Assembly: GCA_002373325.1 (NCBI GenBank)
Contig: DFKI01000168.1
Span: 1-46,680 of the forward strand
Source of the DNA: Treponema sp. UBA3649
GTDB taxonomy: Bacteria > Spirochaetota > Spirochaetia > Treponematales > Treponemataceae
Direction of reading: 5' to 3'
Length of the DNA: 46,680 bases
A program made the translations under genes and the position numbers. Below the pieces are notes generated by a model. The model saw only the letters and a list, made by a program, of their open reading frames with translations, did not search any database and was not told where the DNA came from. Positions 8,403 through 15,263 of the stretch are shown piece after piece. How positions within the stretch are numbered: the first letter of the stretch is position 1; the number at the start of each line of letters is the position of its first letter.

Positions 8403-10772
8403 GATATTCTCCTTTTTTCCGTCCGTTGGCGTCGTTTCCATCGGTTCCTGGATTGTTTTCTTTTTTAGAGACCCGAGGATTTCCTCCACGGATTCGTCTT
8501 TTACGCGCTTGATTTTCCGGGGCTTTCTTTTTCCGCTTATGTCGGCAAGGTTCAGTCTGAGCGCGTTCATCACCACGCAGAAACTTGAAAGGCTCATCGC
8601 AGCCGCTCCCAACATGGGATTAAGCACGATACCGAGGGACGATAATGAGCCCGCCGCTACCGGGATGAGAATCGCGTTGTAGAAAAATGCCCAGAAAAGA
8701 TTTTCCCTTATGTTTGTAAGACACTTCCTTCCCATGAGGATGGCGGATGAAACGTCGGTAAGCGAGCTGCTCGTAAGCACAACGTCTGCCGCCTCTATGG
8801 CAATGTCGGTCCCTGCCCCAATGGCGATTCCTGTGTCTGCTACGGTAAGGGATGGAGCGTCGTTGATTCCGTCTCCCACCATGCATACTTTTCCGATTTT
8901 CTGAAGGCTCCGTATGGCATCTGCCTTTTGGTCGGGAAGCACTTCGGGAATCACATGCTTTATACCTGCGTCCCTTGCCACGGATTTCGCAGTCCGCTCG
9001 TTGTCCCCGGTGAGCATGACAAGGGAAAGACCCATGGCAGAGAGGGACTCAACCGCCTTTCTGCTGTCGTCCTTGATTTTGTCGGCGACCGCAATCAGTC
9101 CCATGCACTTTCCGTCCATGCAAAAATAAACGGCAGTCTTTCCTTCCTCAGAAAGTTTTTCGCCCTTGCCTAAAAGCTCTTTGTCCAGAGGTGAAAGTCC
9201 CGCGATAAAAGCTGAGTTTCCGCCTGAAAGTTTTTGTCCGTCTCTTTCACACGAGAGACCTTTTCCCGGGATGGATTTGAAATTCCTGCAGGTGGATGCG
9301 CTCATTCCAAGTGAAAGACATTTTTCCATGATTGCCTTTGAGATTGGGTGCTCGCTCATGCTCTCCAAATCCATCGCAACCTGAAGGAGCTCTTTTTCGC
9401 TGAATGGCTTGAGCGAAATGATGTCAGTGAGGCTTGGTTTTCCTTGTGTGATTGTGCCGGTTTTGTCAAGGACCACAATCTCCGAGCGGGAGATTTCCTC
9501 AAGGGCAGCCGATGTTTTAAAAAGTATTCCGTTCCGTGCTGCTTTTCCGCTTCCAACCATGATTGCTACGGGGGTCGCAAGTCCGAGAGCACAGGGACAA
9601 GAGATTACCAGTACGCAGATTCCGCGGGAGAGTGCGAAACCGAGTTCCTTTCCGAGAAGAATCCAGACTGCGCATGTAAGGGCTGCGATTAAAATGACGG
9701 CGGGGACAAAAAATCCGCTCACTTTGTCGGCTATGCGGGCTATGGGTGCTTTCGTGGCTGTGGCGTCGCTTACCATACGGATGATTTTTGAAAGGCTCGT
9801 GTCCTCTCCGACCTTTGTTGCACGGCATCTCAGAAAACCTGACGCGCTTACCGTGGCCTGGAATATCTGGTCTCCCTCCTTTTTTTCAGCGGGGATGCTT
9901 TCTCCTGTGAGCGAGCTCTCATCGATTGATGCGTTTCCCTCAATGATGATTCCGTCGGTCGGGATGCTTTCTCCGGGACGCACGATGAAAATATCATCTG
10001 TCTGAATCTCATCGGCTGGGATGGTCTGCTCCTTTCCTTCCCGGATTACATTTGCTGTCTTCGGCGAGAGATCCATGAGCGATTTGAGCGCGCTTGTGGT
10101 GTGTCCCTTGGAGATTGACTCAAGCATTTTTCCTATGGTAATCAGCGTGACAATCATGGCGGCTCCCTCAAAATAGAGGTTTTCCATAGAATGTGTGACA
10201 GCCTGCATGTCGCCTCTCATGTGTGCGTCGCTCATCAAAAAAAGCTGCGCCGTGCTGTAGATGAAAGAGATTTCTGATCCTAAGGCTACGAGCGTGTCCA
10301 TGTTCGGTCCCCCGTGAAGGACTGCCTTTGTGCCGCTTATGAAAAATCTGTTGTTTATGAGCATGACGATGGCGGAAAGAATCATCTCAAGAAGCCCGAC
10401 GGCAATGTGGTTTCCCTCAAAAAATGGTGGAATCTTCCAGCCCCACATCATGTGGCCCATGCTGAAATACATGAGAATCAGAAGAAAAATGGATGAGAAA
10501 ATCAAGCGTCGGATGAGAGGTGCCGATGTGTTTTCAATCAGGGACTCTTTTGGAGAGCCGGATTTGTTTCGGGATCCGCTTTTTTTCGCTCCGTATCCAG
10601 CCTTTGTGACCGCCCCGATGATGTCACTTTCCGACGCGGAACCTTCTACGGACATGGAGCCTGTCAGGAGATTTACCGAGCAGGATTTTACTCCCTTGAC
10701 TTTTGAGACGGCTTTTTCGACCCTTGAGCTGCATGCCGCGCAAGTCATTCCGCTGACTGTGTATTTTTCCAT
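8196..10772 (-). CDS. copA: Copper-exporting P1B-type ATPase with C-terminal HMA domain
   Basis: An 858-residue Cu(+) export pump. An N-terminal HMA domain has the metal motif C11-A-A-C14. The actuator motif TGES is at 289-292, the membrane CPC at 392-394, the phosphorylated Asp in DKTGT (436-440), the SEHP motif at 473-476 and GDGINDAP at 633-640. Unusually for a pump with an N-terminal HMA domain, a second complete HMA domain (M791-S858, C803-S-H-C806) is joined to the C-terminus through a charged linker. That segment has its own start and ribosome binding site (separate entry). The start at 10772 has GGGAG 10 nt upstream. It follows the csoR-like gene by 16 nt in one operon and should remove excess copper from the cytoplasm. 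Confidence 0.95.
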   Translation of the reverse strand: MEKYTVSGMTCAACSSRVEKAVSKVKGVKSCSVNLLTGSMSVEGSASESDIIGAVTKAGYGAKKSGSRNKSGSPKESLIENTSAPLIRRLIFSSIFLLILMYFSMGHMMWGWKIPPFFEGNHIAVGLLEMILSAIVMLINNRFFISGTKAVLHGGPNMDTLVALGSEISFIYSTAQLFLMSDAHMRGDMQAVTHSMENLYFEGAAMIVTLITIGKMLESISKGHTTSALKSLMDLSPKTANVIREGKEQTIPADEIQTDDIFIVRPGESIPTDGIIIEGNASIDESSLTGESIPAEKKEGDQIFQATVSASGFLRCRATKVGEDTSLSKIIRMVSDATATKAPIARIADKVSGFFVPAVILIAALTCAVWILLGKELGFALSRGICVLVISCPCALGLATPVAIMVGSGKAARNGILFKTSAALEEISRSEIVVLDKTGTITQGKPSLTDIISLKPFSEKELLQVAMDLESMSEHPISKAIMEKCLSLGMSASTCRNFKSIPGKGLSCERDGQKLSGGNSAFIAGLSPLDKELLGKGEKLSEEGKTAVYFCMDGKCMGLIAVADKIKDDSRKAVESLSAMGLSLVMLTGDNERTAKSVARDAGIKHVIPEVLPDQKADAIRSLQKIGKVCMVGDGINDAPSLTVADTGIAIGAGTDIAIEAADVVLTSSSLTDVSSAILMGRKCLTNIRENLFWAFFYNAILIPVAAGSLSSLGIVLNPMLGAAAMSLSSFCVVMNALRLNLADISGKRKPRKIKRVKDESVEEILGSLKKKTIQEPMETTPTDGKKENIMEEKTIGVEGMMCSHCEAHVKEALEKIDGVSEAKADHEKKQVVLKLTHPVSDEEISEAVKAAGYEMIS

Positions 10773-10788
10773 GTACGTGTCTCCCGGA

Positions 10789-11085
10789 TCAGATGATGGA
10801 CTGGATTGATTTTACAAGGTCGTCAAGAGATTCCGTGTTGTTGTTGCGGATGTCTGTGGAGACATTGTTTTTAAGATATTCGGAGAGAATCTCCTTGCTG
10901 AATGACTTTAGGGCGGAAGTTGCGGCTGAGCTTTGAATCAGGATATCCGGAGCATAGCGGTCTTCCAAAATCATTTTTCGGACTCCGTTGATTTGTCCCT
11001 CTATCCGGTTCAGACGGTTGACGAGCTTTCTTTTTTCTGCATCACTTCGCTGCGTTGATTTTTTTATCTGCTGCTTCTTTTCCAT
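10789..11085 (-). CDS. CsoR/FrmR-family transcriptional repressor lacking copper ligands
   Basis: A 98-residue all-helical repressor of the DUF156 (CsoR/RcnR/FrmR) family with the hallmark RLNRIEGQINGV. The copper ligands of CsoR are Cys-His-Cys. Aligned with Bacillus subtilis CsoR from memory (C45, H70, C74), this protein has Ala45, Tyr70 and Asn74, and it contains no Cys at all. Yet it sits 16 nt before copA, the usual csoR position. The start at 11085 is preferred: GAGG lies 8 nt upstream and the promoter -10 lies downstream of the longer start at 11112. It probably represses itself and copA, but cannot sense Cu(I) in the classical way. Confidence 0.88.
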   Translation of the reverse strand: MEKKQQIKKSTQRSDAEKRKLVNRLNRIEGQINGVRKMILEDRYAPDILIQSSAATSALKSFSKEILSEYLKNNVSTDIRNNNTESLDDLVKSIQSII

Positions 11086-11104
11086 TGCATGAACCTCGTG
11101 CAAT
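11084..11104. promoter_or_regulatory. Candidate operator: imperfect 21-bp inverted repeat
   Basis: On the minus strand the arms read ATTGCACGAG and TTCATGCAAT around a single G. ATTGCA/TGCAAT are perfect outer arms and 8 of 10 positions pair overall. It spans the end of the -10 box, the start site, the ribosome binding site and the first bases of the repressor ATG. It lacks the G-tract usual for CsoR operators. Confidence 0.4.
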
Positions 11105-11131
11105 TCTAGCATACAGGTGGAATCAAGTCAA
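11103..11131 (-). promoter_or_regulatory. Promoter of the csoR-copA operon
   Basis: TTGACT (11131-11126), a 17-bp spacer and TAGAAT (11108-11103) form a good sigma-70-type promoter. Transcription should start near 11096, about 10 nt before the repressor ATG at 11085. Confidence 0.7.
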
Positions 11132-11155
11132 TATGGAACTCAAAACTGGTGGGAC

Positions 11156-11812
11156 TCAGAGGAGTTTTTTCTTTCCCCACTCAGGGATGAGTCTCTTTGC
11201 GTCCTTTGTGAGTAGAATGGATGCAAAAAGATTTTGTGTCTGTGCGAAAATCTGGCTCAGGGTGATTTTTTCATCCGCCGTGAATGATCCCAGCACATAG
11301 CTTGCGACATCCCCGTTCGAAGGCTTTCCCACTCCGAAACGCAGCCTCCAGAAATCTGCCGTGCCCAGGGATGCTTTTAATGAGCGAAGTCCGTTGTGTC
11401 CTCCAAGCCCTCCGCTCCATTTCAAGCTCACGGTTCCAAGGGGAAGCTCAATCTCGTCGTGTACAATCAGGATGTCCTCGTTCGGTATCTTGAAAAAATG
11501 TGCAGCTTCCGCTACAGCCTCTCCGCTCAGGTTCATGTAGGTTAGGGGCTTCATCAAATAAATCTTTTTCGGCGCGTCCTTCGGTATGGATGGGACCGTG
11601 CTCCCGTCTTCCTTTGTTTTAATCAGGGATGAGGATTTCAGCCACTCCACGAAATCTGGAAAATCCACGGTGGAAAAATCAGACTTGTATTTTGACTGCC
11701 AGGATATGCGTCCTGAAAATGGAAGGCTCTCCTCAAAAAGCCATGCTGTGTTGTGCCTCGTGTCTTCGTACTCTTTTCCGAAGTTTCCCAAAAATGCGAC
11801 CAGCTGAATCAT
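11156..11812 (-). CDS. pth: Peptidyl-tRNA hydrolase
   Basis: A 218-residue enzyme that frees tRNA from stalled peptidyl-tRNA in the cytoplasm. The family signature is present: GKEYEDTRHNTAW with the catalytic His near residue 20, the later VHDEIELPLG with the catalytic Asp, and GGLGGHNGLRS. The usual N-terminal GNPG is GNFG (Phe for Pro), an uncommon change. It is longer than the typical 190 residues because of an insert around residues 35-80. GGAGG lies 5 nt before the ATG. It follows a small membrane-protein gene by 16 nt on the same strand. Confidence 0.93.
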   Translation of the reverse strand: MIQLVAFLGNFGKEYEDTRHNTAWLFEESLPFSGRISWQSKYKSDFSTVDFPDFVEWLKSSSLIKTKEDGSTVPSIPKDAPKKIYLMKPLTYMNLSGEAVAEAAHFFKIPNEDILIVHDEIELPLGTVSLKWSGGLGGHNGLRSLKASLGTADFWRLRFGVGKPSNGDVASYVLGSFTADEKITLSQIFAQTQNLFASILLTKDAKRLIPEWGKKKLL

Positions 11813-11828
11813 CCTGTCCTCCGGGAGC

Positions 11829-11996
11829 CTACATGATGTGAAGGTAATTTATGACAAAGAATGCAATCAATGCGATGAGCGCGACGTAAAAAATCACTTT
11901 GATGGCGGCGGAAAGAACCACGCCTAAAATCTTGAGCACAATCCGCAGAACGATGAGCGCGATAAAAATTACGATGAGTATGCCTAAAAATCCCAT
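11829..11996 (-). CDS. Small hydrophobic membrane protein
   Basis: A 55-residue, almost wholly hydrophobic protein with two predicted helices (about 3-24 and 28-50), few charges and no recognised family. The start at 11996 is chosen because AAGGAG lies 6 nt upstream; a longer frame from 12029 would place that site inside the gene. It lies 16 nt ahead of pth. Its good ribosome binding site and tight spacing support a real gene, but the function is unknown. Confidence 0.65.
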   Translation of the reverse strand: MGFLGILIVIFIALIVLRIVLKILGVVLSAAIKVIFYVALIALIAFFVINYLHIM

Positions 11997-12063
11997 GTTG
12001 TCTCCTTTGTTGTTGCAAGAGTATATCACAAAAGGAAAAAAAATCCAATGCCCCCCAAGTGCT

Positions 12064-12105
12064 CAGCGCTCAGTTCCCAGCTCCCACCTCTCGCTCCTCA
12101 CTCCA
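12064..12105. repeat. Degenerate CAACTCT-type heptad tract at the relQ 3' end
   Basis: About six degenerate heptamers, for example CAGTTCC, CAGCTCC and CACCTCT, run over the stop and last codons of the alarmone synthetase (stop at 12070-12072). They encode its terminal REVGAGN residues. Confidence 0.5.
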
Positions 12106-12798
12106 TTCCTTGCTGTAGTCCACGAAATCCGGGAGGTTCTTCGCAAGTTCCTGCATTCTCAGGTCATTTGAGTTGATTGTGTCGGCGATTGATTTCAGCT
12201 CCTCCGCAACGTTATCCGGCATGACGTAATCTTTTTTGTAGTGGAGCTGGTGCTCAAGACTTGCCCAAAAATCCATCGCGATTGTCCGAAGCTGTATCTC
12301 CACCGGAATCTCCCGCTTTTGGTCGCTGAAATAAACTCCCACTTTCACAATCACGTGCAGGCTTCTGTATCCGCTTTTTTTGGGGTGACGGATGTAATCC
12401 TTTATCTCAAGGAGCTCCACGTCCTCCTGCTGCAAGAGCATCTGAGTCACATGATACACGTCGCTTATGAACGGGCATGTCACACGGATTCCCGCTATGT
12501 CGTAGAGGTGGTTCACCATGTTGTCTATGGTCACGGCAAGACCTTTGCGCTGTAGTTTCTCGGCTATGCTCATGGGGTCCTTGATTCTGCTTGAGATTGT
12601 CTCGATGGGATTCCTTATGTGCTTGCAGGAAAACTCATCCTCAAGAATTTCGAACTTTGTCGTTATCTGCTTGATTCCGCTCTCGTAAAGCATGAGAAGC
12701 TGCTGGAACTCCATTGCCGTGTTGAGTATGTCCGAAGGAGTCCTGAGCAGATTTTTGTTGTCCGCCGCCATTTTGCGTAGTATGATTTCGTTGTCCAT
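12070..12798 (-). CDS. relQ: Small alarmone synthetase (RelQ/YjbM-like GTP pyrophosphokinase)
   Basis: A 242-residue protein with a stand-alone RelA/SpoT synthetase domain that makes (p)ppGpp from ATP and GDP/GTP. Seen motifs are SSRIKDPMSIAEKL, DIAGIRV, HPKKSGYRSLH and PVEIQLRTIAMDFWASLEHQ. No HD hydrolase, TGS or ACT domain is present, so it is a small synthetase. No Shine-Dalgarno is seen before the ATG at 12798; a TATATT box lies 7 nt upstream, so it may be leaderless, though no good -35 is seen. The last residues derive from a heptanucleotide repeat that overlaps the stop. It probably acts in starvation or envelope-stress responses. Confidence 0.9.
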   Translation of the reverse strand: MDNEIILRKMAADNKNLLRTPSDILNTAMEFQQLLMLYESGIKQITTKFEILEDEFSCKHIRNPIETISSRIKDPMSIAEKLQRKGLAVTIDNMVNHLYDIAGIRVTCPFISDVYHVTQMLLQQEDVELLEIKDYIRHPKKSGYRSLHVIVKVGVYFSDQKREIPVEIQLRTIAMDFWASLEHQLHYKKDYVMPDNVAEELKSIADTINSNDLRMQELAKNLPDFVDYSKEWSEEREVGAGN

Positions 12799-12903
12799 GC
12801 ATTAAAATATAATAATTTTTTCCGGAATCGGATAGAGGAAGAATGTGATTTAATGAAAGATGATTGCCTGAAGTCTCCCCATACCGAATTGATTGTCAGT
12901 GCC

Positions 12904-12959
12904 CAGTTCTCAACTCTCAACTCTCAATTCTCACCTCTCACCTCTCACCTCTCACCCCT
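12904..12959. repeat. Tandem heptanucleotide repeat, eight units, overlapping the vanZ-like stop
   Basis: Eight head-to-tail units of consensus CAnYTCT (CAGTTCT, CAACTCT twice, CAATTCT, CACCTCT three times, CACCCCT) fill exactly 56 bp. On the minus strand the last three units encode the final GVRGER residues of the VanZ-like protein and the next supplies its TGA stop. Similar tracts are at 12064, 26051 and 33410. Confidence 0.9.
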
Positions 12960-13345
12960 ATCCTCCCGAGTATCAGAAAAAGGACGGCTCCGATCACTGC
13001 TCCGAGAGTGTCCGCGCACCAGTCGAAAAAAGAGCAGCTCCTTCCGGGCACGAAGCTCTGGTGGATTTCGTCGATGATGCCGTAAATGGAAACGAAGAGT
13101 GATGGAAGAAGAATCCTTTTTGCCTTGTCCCATTTTTTTACCCCGGGTTGGGAGAGACCGAAAAAAGCGAATGCCGTGAAAAAGGAGAAGCCCGCGAAGC
13201 AAATCAGATGAACTACTTTGTCCGAGGATTTGAAATCTGGCATTGGAACTTTGGATTTTGATGAGAGAATCCAGCTGCAGCATCCGATGAAAAGGGAGGG
13301 AATCCACCGGATGACTTTTACTAGCTTTGAAAGGAATGATTTCAT
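12938..13345 (-). CDS. VanZ-like membrane protein
   Basis: A 135-residue membrane protein of the VanZ-like family with about four helices. The family hallmark runs through DEIHQSFVPGR, then SFFDWCADTLGA. VanZ of enterococci gives low teicoplanin resistance; most relatives have unknown roles. The start overlaps the stop of the NYN gene by 4 nt (ATGA), so translation is probably coupled; no separate ribosome binding site is evident. The C-terminal six residues come from the heptad repeat. It is the last gene of the operon beginning with the GldA-type ATPase. Confidence 0.85.
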   Translation of the reverse strand: MKSFLSKLVKVIRWIPSLFIGCCSWILSSKSKVPMPDFKSSDKVVHLICFAGFSFFTAFAFFGLSQPGVKKWDKAKRILLPSLFVSIYGIIDEIHQSFVPGRSCSFFDWCADTLGAVIGAVLFLILGRIGVRGER

Positions 13346-14166
13346 TTGGAGACTGGCTTGTAGTAAAGTGTCGCGCCGCGTCTTCCGTTCGGGGATGGCA
13401 CACGCTGGATTTCAAAATCATCGTCGAGATACTCAATCAGGTCGGAGAGTTTTTTGAATCCGTAGTCAAGCGTGTCGAATCCGGGATCCTGTCTTTTGAA
13501 GAATGAGCCTGCCGCACTCACGTCCGCCCATCCGTTGTCATCAGCATAACGCTCGTAGGCAGTCATCAGAAGCTTGTAGATTTTTCTGAACTGTCTGTCC
13601 GTCATCGTCTCGTTCTGGTTTCTGTGCAGGAAAGCTCCGATCGGTGATTTTGCCTTCACCTTGCTTGCCCTGTGCTTGATTTGTGCCGGCTTGTCCTCCG
13701 CCACGTCAGCGTCATCATCATCTTCCTTCAGGTTCTCGATGTAGATGAAATTGTCGCATGCGTTTACGAAGGACGCGGGTGTTTTTTTCTGTCCCACGCC
13801 GAAAACAAAAACCTGACTTTCCTTAAGCCTTGTGGCGAGCTTGGTGAAATCGGAGTCGGATGTGACGAGTGCGATCGCGTCATATTTGTCGGTGTAGAGA
13901 AGGTCCATCGCGTCGATTATCATGGCGGAGTCGCTTGAGTTCTTTCCCTGCGTGTATGCGAACTGCTGTATGGGAATAATCGCGTTGTCGTTGAGTTCTC
14001 GCTTCCAGTTTTTCAAAGTGTCCAATGAAAAATCACCGTATGCCCTTTTTGTGATGATGTGTCCGTGCACGGCAATTTCCTGCAGGATGGGCTTGAGTTT
14101 TTTTCCGGGAGTGTTGTCCGCGTCAATCAGCACAGCGATTTTTTTCTGTTCGTCAATGTCTATCAT
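13342..14166 (-). CDS. NYN-domain nuclease-like protein with OST-HTH (LOTUS) domain
   Basis: A 274-residue protein. An N-terminal NYN/PIN-like domain (about 8-150) keeps the acidic residues expected of a metal-dependent RNase (VLIDADN, DSAMIIDAMDLL, VTSDSDF). An acidic linker (about 150-185) leads to a C-terminal OST-HTH/LOTUS domain (about 190-270; GFKKLSDLIEYL), which in other proteins binds RNA. This LabA/DUF88-like architecture is widespread, but its bacterial substrate is not known. GGAG lies 6 nt upstream of the ATG. It is encoded between the DUF4340 protein and VanZ in one operon. Confidence 0.9.
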   Translation of the reverse strand: MIDIDEQKKIAVLIDADNTPGKKLKPILQEIAVHGHIITKRAYGDFSLDTLKNWKRELNDNAIIPIQQFAYTQGKNSSDSAMIIDAMDLLYTDKYDAIALVTSDSDFTKLATRLKESQVFVFGVGQKKTPASFVNACDNFIYIENLKEDDDDADVAEDKPAQIKHRASKVKAKSPIGAFLHRNQNETMTDRQFRKIYKLLMTAYERYADDNGWADVSAAGSFFKRQDPGFDTLDYGFKKLSDLIEYLDDDFEIQRVPSPNGRRGATLYYKPVSK

Positions 14167-14192
14167 TTTTTTCTCCGTTTTTCAATATGCGT

Positions 14193-15263
14193 TTATTGAG
14201 AGCCCTCTTCCTCTAAGGATTCCGTCACTTCCACGGGTGGCTCGAATTTCACGCTCAGGTCCGAGAGTTTTTTGATGAACTTGTCGGCGTTGTACCTTGC
14301 CACGTAGAACGGATATTTGTTCTGGTTGGATTTGCAAAGCATCTTTGACTCGTCATTCTCAAGCGCATAGAATTTAAGTCCGTAGACAGTTCCTCCCACT
14401 CCAATCTGGATTTCGGAAACCGGATTGCTTTCTTCCATATTAATCGGTAGATTTGTCTGCGCGTCGGTCCATTCGCTCACGGAAAGCTCCGCAATGGATG
14501 TTACCCAGCTTCCGATGTTTCCCTGGTCAAGTACCGGATCGATGAGCTCGGTTGTGTTTTCTCCAAGAGCCCACTGTGCCTGTTGGGATGAGACACCCGA
14601 AGAACTGTCCGCGGTAGGAAGTGGATTTTCGTTCATGGATTTCATCAGCGAGAATTGTCCCTCGTCATTTTTAACTATGATTGTGGAGATGCTGTCGGGA
14701 GAGACCGAGTAGAGCTGCTTGTAGCGTAGTGAGCTGAGCGTTTTGTTGAACACGGAATGGAGCGGTTTGTTCGCAATCAGCACAGAGGATTTTTTGTCGC
14801 TCTGTATGTAGGACTGATTTCCCGAGCTTGAGTCCTTTCCGACTTTCAGCACTCTCTGGATTTTTCCCTTTGAAGAGGCGCTTACGGTAATTCCCTCGTT
14901 TTCAGAAATTCCGTAACGTTCGCTTATGAATTCGTTCCCACGGACTCCGTTTCCACGGCTTGCGGTTCCGACAATCCTGATGTTTTTTACTGAGGACTCG
15001 ATTGCGGAGACTGCGTTTTCCTCTGTCTGGAAAGTCTCGTCTGGATTTTCCCCGGATGCGACGCTCCAGTTTTCCCCGTCCTTTTTCAGAATCAGCGTCT
15101 TTCCGTTCTGCTCGATGCTGATTTCGTCAACCGGCTTTTTTATCTGCAGAGTGTACATCTTGCTGCGTCCCGTGAAAATCTGCTGGAAGATGAAAATCAC
15201 AAAAAGCAGAACCACGGCGGAAAGAAGAATTGTTTTTCTGAGTGCGATCTTTGACATTTTCAT
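14193..15263 (-). CDS. DUF4340 membrane-anchored protein
   Basis: A 356-residue protein with one N-terminal helix (about 11-28) and a large extracytoplasmic part of the DUF4340 family: a repeated beta-rich unit recognisable in VDEISIEQNGKTLILKKDG and RYGISENEGITV. The family regularly follows GldF/GldG-type ABC genes. The ATG overlaps the GldG-like stop by 4 nt and has an AGGGGG site 7-8 nt upstream. It is probably the extracytoplasmic partner of the transporter. Substrate unknown. Confidence 0.85.
   Translation of the reverse strand: MKMSKIALRKTILLSAVVLLFVIFIFQQIFTGRSKMYTLQIKKPVDEISIEQNGKTLILKKDGENWSVASGENPDETFQTEENAVSAIESSVKNIRIVGTASRGNGVRGNEFISERYGISENEGITVSASSKGKIQRVLKVGKDSSSGNQSYIQSDKKSSVLIANKPLHSVFNKTLSSLRYKQLYSVSPDSISTIIVKNDEGQFSLMKSMNENPLPTADSSSGVSSQQAQWALGENTTELIDPVLDQGNIGSWVTSIAELSVSEWTDAQTNLPINMEESNPVSEIQIGVGGTVYGLKFYALENDESKMLCKSNQNKYPFYVARYNADKFIKKLSDLSVKFEPPVEVTESLEEEGSQ

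Noticed and set aside
9409..10005. 198-residue open frame opposite copA
   Set aside because: Ser/Pro/Ile-rich shadow frame with no promoter or ribosome site, inside a gene with all P-type ATPase motifs.
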